A stretch of 64,000 bases of DNA. Source: Steroidobacteraceae bacterium (GTDB lineage: Bacteria; Pseudomonadota; Gammaproteobacteria; Steroidobacterales; Steroidobacteraceae). The stretch spans positions 62,001 through 126,000 of the forward strand of contig JANWJS010000004.1 of the NCBI GenBank assembly GCA_025451845.1. The letters run 5' to 3'. Under the pieces are notes generated by a model that was not told the DNA's origin, did no database searches, and saw nothing but the letters and a program-made list of their open reading frames with translations. Of this stretch, positions 15,870 to 24,720 are shown piece by piece. The position numbers and the translations under genes are program-made. How positions within the stretch are numbered: position 1 is the stretch's first letter; the number at the start of each line of letters is the position of its first letter.

Positions 15870-16754
15870 ATGAACATTGGCTTCATCGGGCTCGGCAACA
15901 TGGGCGCCGCGATTGCCGGGCGTTTGCTGGAAGCCGGCCATACCCTGCGCGTCTGGAACCGCTCTCCTGAACCTGCGCAGCGCCTGGCTGAGCGCGGCGC
16001 GCAGATCGCGGCCACGGCCGCAGAAGCGTTCCGCGGTGAGGTCGTATTCTCGATGCTGAGCGACGATGAGGTTACGCGACAGGTCCTGGTCGATAGCGGC
16101 GTCATCGCAGGCGCCACGCCTGGCGCAACGCGCCTGCACGTCAACATGGCCACGATCTCGGCCGCCCTGAGTGACGAGCTCCAGGAGCTCCACCGTGAGC
16201 GGCGAGTTGGTTATGTCGCTGCCCCGGTTCTGGGGCGGCCGGACGTGGCTGCCGCCGGCAAGCTGACCGTCCTGCTGGCGGGGTCGCGCGAGGCCGTGGA
16301 GTCGGTACAGCCGTTGCTGGAGGGGACCGTCGGTCAGAAAGTCTGGCGCTTTGGCGAGCGCGCGTCGCAGGCCAATGTGGTCAAGCTCGCCGTCAACTTC
16401 ATGCTCGCGGCGGCGATCGAGTCCATGGGCGAGGCGGCCGCCCTCACGGCGGGCTATGGCATACCGCCGCGCGACCTGTTTGAGCTCATCGGCGACAGTC
16501 TCTTCCCCGGCCCGGTGTATCAGGGCTACGGGCGGCTCATCGTCGACGGGCGCTTCGAGCCGGCGGGTTTCAAGGCGCGCTTGGGCCTCAAGGACGTGCG
16601 CCTCGCGCTGGCCGCCGCCGAGGCCGCCACGATACCGATGCCCGTGGGCAGCCTGATCCGCGACTCCATGCTGGAGGCGCTCGCTCGTGGCGAAGGCGAC
16701 AAGGAATTCGGCGTCGTACTCGGACGGGCTGCCATGCGGCGCACAGGGAAATAG
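15870..16754 (+). CDS. NAD(P)-dependent beta-hydroxyacid dehydrogenase family protein
   Basis: 294 residues from ATG 15870; the frame upstream to 15825 does not align with the Rossmann start. The N-terminus is GFIGLGNMG (4-12), the dinucleotide-binding loop. The catalytic lysine is K172 in ANVVKLAVNFM. The family reduces small 3-hydroxyacids or succinate semialdehyde-like substrates (GarR/MmsB/GLYR). No substrate-specific motif is visible: the usual serine-containing loop (DAPVSGG in typical members) reads AAPVLGRPDVAAAG here, which points to the imine reductase/GLYR-like branch. The next gene is another dehydrogenase, separated by a promoter-like box. Confidence 0.88.
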   Translation: MNIGFIGLGNMGAAIAGRLLEAGHTLRVWNRSPEPAQRLAERGAQIAATAAEAFRGEVVFSMLSDDEVTRQVLVDSGVIAGATPGATRLHVNMATISAALSDELQELHRERRVGYVAAPVLGRPDVAAAGKLTVLLAGSREAVESVQPLLEGTVGQKVWRFGERASQANVVKLAVNFMLAAAIESMGEAAALTAGYGIPPRDLFELIGDSLFPGPVYQGYGRLIVDGRFEPAGFKARLGLKDVRLALAAAEAATIPMPVGSLIRDSMLEALARGEGDKEFGVVLGRAAMRRTGK

Positions 16755-16783
16755 CGGACGCGAGAGCGCCGCGACCGCTCTAC

Positions 16784-16789
16784 TATAAT
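16784..16789 (+). promoter_or_regulatory. Consensus -10 box (TATAAT)
   Basis: TATAAT lies 30 bp before the ATG at 16819. The expected -35 region (about 16761-16766) has no good TTGACA match, so the promoter is either activator-dependent or weak. Confidence 0.4.
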
Positions 16790-16818
16790 CGCCCGATGCC
16801 GTATCCGCATCAGGCCGC

Positions 16819-17820
16819 ATGACTCACCGCCCGACCGTTCTACTCACCGACTATGCGTGGCCCGATGTCGCCATCGAGGCGCAAGTCATCGAAGGTGCCG
16901 GCTTCCGCCTCATCACCGGTCCGGCCCAAGCGGCGGCTGCGGGCGTGATCGAGGCTCTCGCGGCCGAGCATCAGCCCGCCGGCATCATGACCAACTGGGC
17001 GCCGGTGAGCGCCGCGGCCATCGCAGCCAGCCGCCCCTTGCGCATCGTCGCGCGTCTCGGCATCGGGCTCGACAACATCGCGGTCGACGAGGCCACCCGG
17101 CGTGGCATTTGGGTCACGAACGTTCCGGATTACTGCATCGAAGAGGTGTCGGACCATGCCGTCGGAATGGTGCTGGCCTGGGCGCGAGGGCTCATTCACT
17201 TCGACCGGGAGGTCAAGGCCGGGCGCTGGGAGCCGGCAAGCGCGAGGCTGCGCCGCGTGCGTGACCTGACCTGCGGCATCATAGGCCTCGGTCGCACCGG
17301 GCGGCGGACAGCAGAGAAGCTGCGCGGCTTTGGCGTACGTCTGCTGGGGTTTGCGCGCAGTGCCGGTGACGGGATCGCCGGCATGGAGGTGACCGCTCTG
17401 GAGGACCTTCTGCGCCGCTCCGATGTCGTGATCGTTCATGTTCCGCTCACAGCGGATACCCACCACCTGCTCGGCCGCGAGCGCATCGCACTCATGAGGC
17501 CTGGGGCCTTCCTCGTCAATGTGAGCCGCGGCGCGGTGCTCGACACCGGCGCGCTCATCGACGCGCTCGAAGGCGGCAGGCTGGCCGGCGCGGCGCTCGA
17601 TGTGTTGGAGCAGGAGCCGCACGTTCCGCCGGGGCTCGTGCGGCCCGAGGTCATTCTCACTCCGCACCTCGCCTTCTCATCCGATGCGTCGCTGCGCGAT
17701 GTGCGGCGCCAGACGAGCGAGGAGGTGGTTCGGGTACTGCGCGGGGAGCGGCCCCGGCAAGGCCGGAACGAGCCGCAATCGCCGCTCACGCGATCGGAGC
17801 CGATGGATTCCAAGCCATGA
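16819..17820 (+). CDS. C-terminal-binding-protein-like D-2-hydroxyacid dehydrogenase
   Basis: 333 residues. NAD-binding GLGRTG at 156-161; catalytic triad R237 (VSRGAVLD), E266 (EQEPH) and H283 (TPHLAFSS). This arrangement fits phosphoglycerate/glyoxylate-type D-2-hydroxyacid dehydrogenases. The active-site loop differs from SerA and there is no ACT domain, so it is not serine biosynthesis. Substrate unknown. The extreme C-terminus (about 310-333) is polar and probably unstructured. Its stop is 13 bp before the carboxylesterase start, so the two may be co-transcribed. Confidence 0.88.
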   Translation: MTHRPTVLLTDYAWPDVAIEAQVIEGAGFRLITGPAQAAAAGVIEALAAEHQPAGIMTNWAPVSAAAIAASRPLRIVARLGIGLDNIAVDEATRRGIWVTNVPDYCIEEVSDHAVGMVLAWARGLIHFDREVKAGRWEPASARLRRVRDLTCGIIGLGRTGRRTAEKLRGFGVRLLGFARSAGDGIAGMEVTALEDLLRRSDVVIVHVPLTADTHHLLGRERIALMRPGAFLVNVSRGAVLDTGALIDALEGGRLAGAALDVLEQEPHVPPGLVRPEVILTPHLAFSSDASLRDVRRQTSEEVVRVLRGERPRQGRNEPQSPLTRSEPMDSKP

Positions 17821-17833
17821 AGCGACTGCAGGC

Positions 17834-19462
17834 ATGACGAGCGCGAGCGCCGCACGCCGCCGGGCGCGAAAGCGACGACCGGCGTCCTCCTCTGGGATCT
17901 TTTTCGCCGGCTTAGCCTGCGTGGCTCTGGTTTTGCTGTCGGAGGCGCGGGCTGCGACCGCTTCCCTCGAAGCGCGCGTGGACGGTGGGAGGGTGCGGGG
18001 CGCCGTCGCGCACGGGGTCATCGCGTTCAAGGGAATTCCATTCGCCGCGCCCCCCGTGGGCGCCCTCAGGTGGGCGCCGCCGCAACCGGTAAGGGCGTGG
18101 CCGGGTGTCCGGCCAGCCCTGCGCTTCGGCCCTGACTGCGCGCAATGGCCTACTCCCGGCGATGACGCTCCCCTACGGACTGCGTCCCAAGAGGACTGTC
18201 TCTATCTCAACGTGTGGCGTCCGAAGGCGCGCTCCAGCCGCTCCCTGCCCGTCATGGTCTGGGTTTACGGCGGCGGATTCGTGGATGGGGGCACGTCTCC
18301 GGCCATCTACGATGGCACGGAGTTCGCTCGTGACGGTGTTGTGCTGGTCAGCTTCAACTATCGTCTCGGCAACTTCGGTTTCTTCGCCTTTCCGGCGCTC
18401 GACGGCCGAGCGGGCGGCGGTCGGCGCGCCGACTACACCTTCATGGATCAGATCGCAGCGCTCCAGTGGGTGCGGCGCAACGCAGCTTCATTCGGCGGCG
18501 ATCCCCGCAACGTGACGATTTTCGGTGAGTCCGCGGGCGGCATGTCGGTCAACGCGCTTCTCATCGCGCCGCTCGCGCGCGGCCTGTTCGCCAAGGCGAT
18601 CATCGAATCGGGCGCCGGACGCGACAACGGCTATCCGCTGCGATCTCTCACCGGCTCACCGGATTGCGCGGAGGCGATCGGGATCAAGCTGGCACGCCAT
18701 CTGGGGATAGACGGTGAGGGCACAGTTGCGATGGCCGAGCTGCGCGCGCTGCCGGCAGCAAAGCTGGTGGACGGACTCAACTTGGATACGAGGGATGACG
18801 ATCCCACGTACGTCGGCGGTCCCATCGTCGATGGCGGCCTCTATCCCGGCGCCCCGGTGAAGATATATCAGGCGGGCGGCGGAGCCCGGATACCCGTGCT
18901 GATCGGTGCCAACACCGACGAGATCAGCCACTGGACCCCGGGTTCTTTCGCGGCGCTATGGCGGTCCTTCGGTTCCGATGCCGCCGAAGCGCGCCGGATT
19001 TACGATCCGGACGGCCGGCGCACCCTGCAAGAGGTGTCGACGACCGCCGGCGGCGATCAGTGGATGGTGGAGCCTGCTCGCGCAATCGCGCGCATCTTGT
19101 CCGCGCGCGGTCAGCGCGTGTATGAATTCCGTTTCGGGTACAGAGCAACGGCACTGCGCAAGACCCTCTCCGGCGCGCCGCATGCTTCCGAGATCCCTTA
19201 TGCCTTCGATACGGTCGCAACCCGCTATGGTGGGGAGACATCACGTGCCGACGAAGCAATGGCGCGCGCCGTGCACGCTTACTGGATCGCCTTTGCGCGC
19301 ACAGGACGGCCGGATCCGCGCGGCGAGCCCGCCTGGCCGCAGTATCATCAGAGCACCGACAGAATCATGAGCTTCACTGACCGCGGTCCGGTGCCCGAGG
19401 CTGACCCGTGGAAGCACCGGCTGGACATTGCGGAGCGGCTCGCTCGCCGAACCCGACACTGA
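17834..19462 (+). CDS. Secreted carboxylesterase/lipase family type B
   Basis: 542 residues from ATG 17834; the open frame upstream lies in the preceding dehydrogenase. A basic start and a hydrophobic stretch (about 20-38) ending ARA-A look like a Sec signal peptide. The alpha/beta hydrolase core has the oxyanion motif GGGF (146-149) and nucleophile S233 in GESAGG; EDCLYLNVW (120-128) is the type-B signature. The histidine is probably in SGAPHASEIPY. Type-B esterases cleave carboxylic esters of drugs or natural products. The 3' end overlaps the convergent ferritin-like gene by 89 bp. Confidence 0.9.
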   Translation: MTSASAARRRARKRRPASSSGIFFAGLACVALVLLSEARAATASLEARVDGGRVRGAVAHGVIAFKGIPFAAPPVGALRWAPPQPVRAWPGVRPALRFGPDCAQWPTPGDDAPLRTASQEDCLYLNVWRPKARSSRSLPVMVWVYGGGFVDGGTSPAIYDGTEFARDGVVLVSFNYRLGNFGFFAFPALDGRAGGGRRADYTFMDQIAALQWVRRNAASFGGDPRNVTIFGESAGGMSVNALLIAPLARGLFAKAIIESGAGRDNGYPLRSLTGSPDCAEAIGIKLARHLGIDGEGTVAMAELRALPAAKLVDGLNLDTRDDDPTYVGGPIVDGGLYPGAPVKIYQAGGGARIPVLIGANTDEISHWTPGSFAALWRSFGSDAAEARRIYDPDGRRTLQEVSTTAGGDQWMVEPARAIARILSARGQRVYEFRFGYRATALRKTLSGAPHASEIPYAFDTVATRYGGETSRADEAMARAVHAYWIAFARTGRPDPRGEPAWPQYHQSTDRIMSFTDRGPVPEADPWKHRLDIAERLARRTRH

Positions 19463-20225
19463 CTGGCACGCTAACGCCGCCGGGAGTCGGCCGCTGCGCC
19501 CCCACCCATGCCGCCGGCGGCTCGAGATGAAACGCGTACTGCTCGAGGCAAACGCGCAGAAATCCGGTCGCAGTGTGGCCCGCGCGGCGCAGGACGGCAC
19601 GATGAGAGATCCAGACGGCGCCCGCCGCTGCACAGAAGAAGGCGCGGTGGAGCAGACGAATCCATGTCCGCAGCGCGGCGGGCTTGCGTGCACGCAGCTC
19701 GAGGATCAGCTCCGATCCGTACCCGACATGCGCGAGCTCGTCGGCGATCAGCGTGCGGCAGAGGACCCTGAGCCGCTGACAGCCGGTCACGGATTCGAGC
19801 GCGCGGTAATAGACATTCCCGATCAGCTCCGCCGTGATCAGAACGTGCAGGTAGAGCTCGAAGCCGGCGAGCCGGCGCACGCGGCGGAATATGGCGTCGC
19901 TCCAGTGGTGGCACTTCACTCGAATGCCGTGCTCGTCCATGAATTCGCGCAGCAGACGCGCGTGGCGCTGCTCCTCGCGAATGAAAAGCTCGGTGATCCG
20001 CGGCAACAGCTCGTCGCCGTGTGCGAGCGCGAAGCGGTAGGCTGCGCGCAGAAGCCCCGTGCCGTCGGACTGCTCGCCCAGCTGGAACAGCGCGATGGAG
20101 CGGGAGATGAGCCGGCGCTCCTCGGTACACAGGCCGCTAGGCGAGCCGCTGCGCGCGCCGCGCGGCTGCTCCGCGTGATACTCGAAATGATTCAGCCAGA
20201 CCCTGAGATTCGTGAGCATGGGCAA
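19374..20225 (-). CDS. Ferritin-like di-iron protein
   Basis: 283 residues. The central four-helix region has two ExxH iron-binding motifs, EEQRHARLL (about residue 87) and ADELAHVGYG (about 166), plus further acidic residues in GEQSDGTG and ITAELIGN. This is the ferritin/rubrerythrin/R2-like arrangement. The last ~50 residues (after about 235) are Pro/Gly/Ala-rich and lie opposite the esterase gene, so they look like read-through beyond an ancestral stop. It could be an iron store, an oxygenase or a tRNA-hydroxylase relative; the sequence does not decide. The start may be 20225 or 20219. Confidence 0.7.
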   Translation of the reverse strand: MPMLTNLRVWLNHFEYHAEQPRGARSGSPSGLCTEERRLISRSIALFQLGEQSDGTGLLRAAYRFALAHGDELLPRITELFIREEQRHARLLREFMDEHGIRVKCHHWSDAIFRRVRRLAGFELYLHVLITAELIGNVYYRALESVTGCQRLRVLCRTLIADELAHVGYGSELILELRARKPAALRTWIRLLHRAFFCAAAGAVWISHRAVLRRAGHTATGFLRVCLEQYAFHLEPPAAWVGAQRPTPGGVSVPVSVGFGERAAPQCPAGASTGQPRAPDRGQ

Positions 20226-20368
20226 TCTCCGCCACCGAGGCCTGATCGTGAGTCTCGGCGCCGATCCGGCGGATGCGGTGGCGCAATCGTGGCGAATTGG
20301 GGCAGGTGGAACCGGGTACGCTCCAAAAGGTCAAGACCCATGATTCACAAGAGCTTTGGGAGGGCGAC

Positions 20369-20965
20369 GTGAGGAGACGGCTCAAGCGGATCGGCACGGC
20401 AGTCTGCGCCCTGGGATTCGTGGGCGCCTGGGCAGTTGCAACGGCGCAAGGGCGGGCCGGCGCAGGTAAGCCCGCGCTCTGGCGGACCTACGACATGATC
20501 GTCAATCTCCAGAACCTGCCGCGCACCTATACCTGCGACCAGCTCTGGTACGAATTCCACGACATCCTGGTGCGGCTGGGCGCATGGCCCTACAGCATCA
20601 GCATCCTGCCGTACCACTGCAGCCCCTCGCCGGGTGGCGACCTGAAGTCGCCGGACGTGGAGGTCCGATTCCAGCTGCCGTTCTTCCTGCAGGGTGCGGC
20701 CGCGAAATCGGCGCCGTCCCAGGCGGTCGTGCGCACGATCCGGCTCGCGCCCGGCGAGCCGAAGACCGTGCAGACATCAGATTGTCAGCTATTGCAGCAG
20801 ATCGACGCGACCATGCTGGCGAACATCGTGGCCCACGTCGACTCGGAGAATTTCCACTGCTCAGCGGGGCCGCCGAGGTCCGCCCACTTCGGTGTCACGC
20901 TGACCCTGCCCGTGGCCGTGAAGATGCCGACCCTCTCGACTACTTCGGCGCCGGCCCCTCGCTGA
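20369..20965 (+). CDS. Secreted hypothetical protein with four cysteines
   Basis: Start GTG 20369 has GGGAGGG about 5 bp upstream, giving 198 residues. Basic start (RRRLKR), hydrophobic core IGTAVCALGFVGAWAVATAQG, then probable signal peptidase cleavage. The mature part has four cysteines (TCDQLW, YHCSPS, SDCQLL, FHCSAG) that could form two disulfides, and a conserved-looking segment DQLWYEFHDILVRLG. No enzyme motif found. It ends 26 bp inside the convergent M16 peptidase gene. Function unknown. Confidence 0.65.
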   Translation: MRRRLKRIGTAVCALGFVGAWAVATAQGRAGAGKPALWRTYDMIVNLQNLPRTYTCDQLWYEFHDILVRLGAWPYSISILPYHCSPSPGGDLKSPDVEVRFQLPFFLQGAAAKSAPSQAVVRTIRLAPGEPKTVQTSDCQLLQQIDATMLANIVAHVDSENFHCSAGPPRSAHFGVTLTLPVAVKMPTLSTTSAPAPR

Positions 20966-23615
20966 CTCTGACCAGGTCGGCCGGACGCATCCATTTGCGG
21001 AAAGCCGCCTCGATCTGCGCCGGGTCGAGCCCGATGTAGCGCTGCGCGGCAATCGTCGGCTCATCGAGCGGCAGCCCGAGGTCGATCCGATTGATCATTC
21101 CGTTCGCAATCTCGTCTACGCTGGATTCTCCCAGTGGAATTTGCCGAACCAGCAGCTCCTTGACGCGCAGCAGCTCTTCCGCGCCCACCGGCGCGCGCCG
21201 CATGTCGGCGATCTCGCGCCGCACCATGGCGGCGGCTCGGGTCACATTGGGCGGATCGCAGGCGTACTCCACGAGATAGGCGCTGCGGGTCCGGCCTGCC
21301 TCGAGCACCGAGTCGACCGAGTAGACGAGGCCGCTCTCCTTGCGCAGCGCGATGCTGAGCCGGGTCGAGTAGAAGCTGCCGCCGAGTACGGCATTGCCGA
21401 GCTCCAACGGGTAGTAGTCCGGGTTGCTCCGGGTGAGCGGCAGGGTCTGGGCGAGGACCACGATGTCCTGCACACGGCTCGAGTCAGGTACCGCGACCAC
21501 ATCCGGCCGATTCGGCGGCACTTGCGGCAGATCCGTCGGCGGCGCAGCTCCGGCCGCTTTCCAGGACCCGAAATACTTCTCGATGACGCGCAGGGCCTGC
21601 TGCGGCGTGACCTTCCCGATCACGACGATCGTGGCGAGATCAGGGCGATAGGCTTTGCCATAGTAGGCCTGCACCTCATCCGGGGTGAGCGCGCGGATGC
21701 TGGCGGGAGTGGCGATGCGCAGGCTCGGGTCGGCAGCCGGAAAGAGCGCCTGGCGCAACGAATGCCGGGTGAGGAAGCCGGGGCTCTGGTTGCGCGCCGC
21801 GACGCTGGCCGCGAGCTGATCGCGCAGGACCGCCATGGCGTTGGCTGGCAGGTAGGGATCGAGCTCATTCTGCGCGAGGAGCTGTACGCCGCGATCCAGA
21901 TGCTCGGGCAGGACCTGGACGTTGAAGTCAGCGCCCGCCTGCTCGCTCGCGCCGATGGCATCCAGCGCCTGCTGGAATTCGAGGCGGTGGAGCGGGTTGC
22001 TGCCGAACATGAACATGCGCTCGAGCAGATCGCTCACACCCTCCTGACCGTGCGGCTCCTCGAGGCCAGGCTCACTGCGGATGTGACCGTAGACGCTCAC
22101 CGTATTGCTGACGTCCTCCGCCTGCACGATGAGTGTCAGACCGTTCGGCAGCCGGGTCACCACCGGATGAAGAGTCGAGGGCGGTACGGTCAGGCGACGC
22201 AGAGCCGTCGCCGCCCAGGCCGGCAGCGCCGTCGGCTTCGCGGCGCCAAGGGAAATCGACTCCTGACCGCCGAAGCCACCGCTCGAAGGCACGGGCTTAC
22301 CCGAGCCCCGCGGCAACATCACGGCCGTCACGGCGTGATCGAGGTCGAGGTACTTCCGTGCCACGCGATCGACATCTTCTGGGGTCACCTTCTCGATCTG
22401 TGCCAGCTCCTCGTCCGGCGAGCTGACGTTGTACAGCGTCAGCGCGTCCGACCAGTCGGAAGCGAAGCCCGCGATGGAGTTCTTCTGGAACTCTGCCGAG
22501 CGCCGCTCCTGCAGCTTGGCCGCCGCGACGAGATCGGCGGGAACTCCGTGCTTCGCCACCGCGGCGAGAATGGAGCGGATGCCGCTCTCGAGCGCCTTGG
22601 GGTCCTGACCGGCGGCGAACGACACTACCGCATAGGCGATGCCCGCTTTGGGCAGCGGATCGAGCTCGAAGTCCGCATCGAGTGCCTTGCCCTGCGGCAC
22701 GAGGGCGAAGAGCGCGAAGCGGCGGCTGTCGAGTACGTCGGAGAGCACGTCGAGCGCAGCGAAGTCGCGGCTGTCGAGCCCTGGCGTGCGCACCGCGATC
22801 ATCGCCATGCCGTTCGGCTGATCGGTACTCATGGTGAAGGAGTCGGCGTGCGGCGGACCGAGCCGCATCTCGGGCCGCGGCGGCAGTTTCTTCGGCCGGA
22901 TATCAGCGAAGAGCTGCTTCACCTCGAGGAGAGTGGACTGCGGATCGATATCGCCGGCGATCACCAGGACGGCATTGTTCGGCGCATACCACGCGTCGTG
23001 GAACTGCTGCAGCATTTGCGCCGTGGTGGCGTTGAAAGAAGGGCGGGTGCCGAGCGCATCATGGGCGTACGGAGTGCCCGCGAACATCTCCGCTCGCATC
23101 TTCTCGTAGAGGACGTAGTCCGGATTGGAGAGGTCCTGCGCCACCTCTTGCTCGATCGCTCCGCGCTCGTGCTTCCACTGCGCCGCGGAATCGAGCGCGC
23201 CTCTCATACGGGTGGCCTCGATGTGCAAGGCGACGTCGAGATCCTCCGCCGGTACGGTAAAGAGGTATTGAGTCACGCTCTCCCGCGTGTTGGCATTGAA
23301 GTTGCCGCCCATGACGCTGCCGATATCGGCGAGCTGGTCCGCGGTCAGGCCCGGGCTGCCGCGGAACATCATGTGCTCCTGCGCGTGCGCCGTCCCCGGG
23401 AACCCCTTGGGCGTCTCATCGGCCCCCACGAGGTAGTTGACCGACGTGGCGACGACTGGCGCCAGCGGATCCCGCACCACCACAACCCGCAACCCATTCG
23501 CCAGCGTCTCCCTGGCGACCTGTGCGCCGAGCGGAGTGCCTGCCGCAGCATGGGACTGAGGTTCCGCCAATCCTGCAATGCAGATGGCGAGGGCGAAAAT
23601 CAGAAATGAGCGCAT
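20940..23615 (-). CDS. Secreted M16 (insulinase/pitrilysin) zinc peptidase, two-domain
   Basis: 891 residues with a signal peptide (MRSFLIFALAICIAGLA). The inverted zinc motif HxxEH is H77-AQ-E80-H81, with the third ligand in HERGAIEQEV (about 150-158). Residues about 30-450 form the active half; about 480-880 form the inactive, non-zinc half, so one polypeptide carries both, as in PqqL-type and long periplasmic M16 enzymes. It degrades small peptides in the periplasm. It follows sodB on the same strand, with a repeat element and a hairpin in the spacer. The ribosome site is weak. Confidence 0.92.
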   Translation of the reverse strand: MRSFLIFALAICIAGLAEPQSHAAAGTPLGAQVARETLANGLRVVVVRDPLAPVVATSVNYLVGADETPKGFPGTAHAQEHMMFRGSPGLTADQLADIGSVMGGNFNANTRESVTQYLFTVPAEDLDVALHIEATRMRGALDSAAQWKHERGAIEQEVAQDLSNPDYVLYEKMRAEMFAGTPYAHDALGTRPSFNATTAQMLQQFHDAWYAPNNAVLVIAGDIDPQSTLLEVKQLFADIRPKKLPPRPEMRLGPPHADSFTMSTDQPNGMAMIAVRTPGLDSRDFAALDVLSDVLDSRRFALFALVPQGKALDADFELDPLPKAGIAYAVVSFAAGQDPKALESGIRSILAAVAKHGVPADLVAAAKLQERRSAEFQKNSIAGFASDWSDALTLYNVSSPDEELAQIEKVTPEDVDRVARKYLDLDHAVTAVMLPRGSGKPVPSSGGFGGQESISLGAAKPTALPAWAATALRRLTVPPSTLHPVVTRLPNGLTLIVQAEDVSNTVSVYGHIRSEPGLEEPHGQEGVSDLLERMFMFGSNPLHRLEFQQALDAIGASEQAGADFNVQVLPEHLDRGVQLLAQNELDPYLPANAMAVLRDQLAASVAARNQSPGFLTRHSLRQALFPAADPSLRIATPASIRALTPDEVQAYYGKAYRPDLATIVVIGKVTPQQALRVIEKYFGSWKAAGAAPPTDLPQVPPNRPDVVAVPDSSRVQDIVVLAQTLPLTRSNPDYYPLELGNAVLGGSFYSTRLSIALRKESGLVYSVDSVLEAGRTRSAYLVEYACDPPNVTRAAAMVRREIADMRRAPVGAEELLRVKELLVRQIPLGESSVDEIANGMINRIDLGLPLDEPTIAAQRYIGLDPAQIEAAFRKWMRPADLVRVSEGPAPK

Positions 23616-23640
23616 GTGTTTTTCTCTGGGACAAAAGTAA

Positions 23641-23671
23641 GGGAGCCGATCCTCTTTAAGGACCGGCTCCC
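23641..23671 (-). terminator. Hairpin between sodB and the M16 gene
   Basis: GGGAGCCG and CGGCTCCC are perfect 8-bp arms with a 15-bp loop, followed on the minus strand by TTACTTTTG. It could terminate sodB transcription or act in the 5' leader of the peptidase gene. A second short hairpin (ACCGGG/CCCGGT) is about 25 bp away. Confidence 0.4.
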
Positions 23672-23781
23672 CGGCTCTCGATGCCGCACTGCGACCGGGA
23701 CCAACCCCGGTACGGCCGCCGCCGGCATCATAGATGGGACACGTGCCAGGTGCATTGGTTCGCTGTTCAAAAGCAGCAGGA

Positions 23782-23928
23782 AGCGGCTCAGGGCCGCTCC
23801 CTGCGCCGCGTCCTGCCTCGCCCCTTCGGCGCCGTTAAGCGCTAGCGCGCTTGACGTTGCAGATCGCTCCAGGCGATCTGCTCGGGCCGACTGCTGCCGT
23901 CCAAAATCGCTCCTGCGATTTGTGCGCC
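23782..23928. repeat. Intergenic hairpin repeat, copy B (rearranged)
   Basis: Contains a module-2-like GCGGCTCAGGGCCGCTCCC (23783-23801), an AGATCGC-tccag-GCGATCT palindrome (23861-23879) and the module-1 hairpin AATCGC-tcct-GCGATT followed by TGTGCGCC (23905-23928). The segment CGATCTGCTCGG before the last module is also found before copy A. It fills most of the spacer downstream of sodB. Confidence 0.6.
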
Positions 23929-23934
23929 AATCAA

Positions 23935-24543
23935 TCAGGCGGACTTGAGCTGCTGAGCTGCAAACTCGTAGTTGGCGAGCTTCGCCAGGAAATTATCCGT
24001 GAAGTCCGGACGGCGATTGCGGAAGTCGATGTAGTAGGCGTGCTCCCAAACGTCGAGGACCAGGAGTGCCTTGCCTTCTCCGGTCGCGAGCGGCAGGCCT
24101 GCATTGGCGGTCTTCGAGACCTTCAGGCGCCCATCCTTGCCGAGCACCAGCCAGGCCCAACCGGAGCCGAACTGGCCGGTCGCCGCGGCCTTGAAGGCCT
24201 CCTTGAACTTGTCGACGCCGCCGAAGTCACTGACGAGCTTCTTCTCGAGCTCTCCCGGGATGGCGCCGCCCGAGGGCGAGAGGCAGTTCCAGAAGAAGCT
24301 GTGATTCCAATGCTGACCTGCATTGTTGAAAACCGGAGTCAGGTCCTCGCGCCCGTGGGCAAGCTTGATCACTTCCTCGAGCGACTTGCCCTTGAGCGCG
24401 TCATTCTTGTCCGCCAGACCGTTGAGCGCGGTGACATACGCCTGATGGTGCTTGCCATGATGGAATTCGAGGGTCTCCTGGCACATGCCGCGGGCGGCGA
24501 GTGCGCCGGGCGCAAACGGAAGCGAGGGTAGGGTGAAGGTCAC
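23935..24543 (-). CDS. sodB: Iron superoxide dismutase
   Basis: 202 residues from GTG 24543, about 6 bp after GGAGAG; the frame to 24585 has no ribosome site. Metal ligands H28, H81, D164 and H168 are all present (LEFHHGKHH, WNHSFFW, DVWEHAYY). Gln77 in NNAGQHWNH, next to the metal site, is the Fe-type arrangement rather than the Mn-type. It converts superoxide to hydrogen peroxide in the cytoplasm. Length and core match E. coli SodB. Confidence 0.95.
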   Translation of the reverse strand: MTFTLPSLPFAPGALAARGMCQETLEFHHGKHHQAYVTALNGLADKNDALKGKSLEEVIKLAHGREDLTPVFNNAGQHWNHSFFWNCLSPSGGAIPGELEKKLVSDFGGVDKFKEAFKAAATGQFGSGWAWLVLGKDGRLKVSKTANAGLPLATGEGKALLVLDVWEHAYYIDFRNRRPDFTDNFLAKLANYEFAAQQLKSA

Positions 24544-24720
24544 GGTGCTCTCCGGGAGTGAATGAAACCAAGGGGGTTGGCGCAAAGCGTGAACCCGAAG
24601 GCTAGGAAATCATTCGGAATTTGTCTACTTTCGTCATATCTTGTTCAGCCCCCGCTCAGCGAGGGGGGGCGAGAATGCATAATTGCCCGTCTCGGGACTG
24701 AGGCCGGGCCAAAGCGGAAG

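Noticed and set aside
17600-17833. N-terminal extension of the carboxylesterase
   Set aside because: It lies within the preceding dehydrogenase and the signal peptide begins only after 17834.
21141-23609. 822-codon plus-strand open frame
   Set aside because: Complement of the M16 peptidase gene; composition is antisense-like and the real gene has all its catalytic motifs.
23851-24531. 226-residue plus-strand frame over sodB
   Set aside because: Antisense shadow; sodB on the minus strand has all metal ligands.
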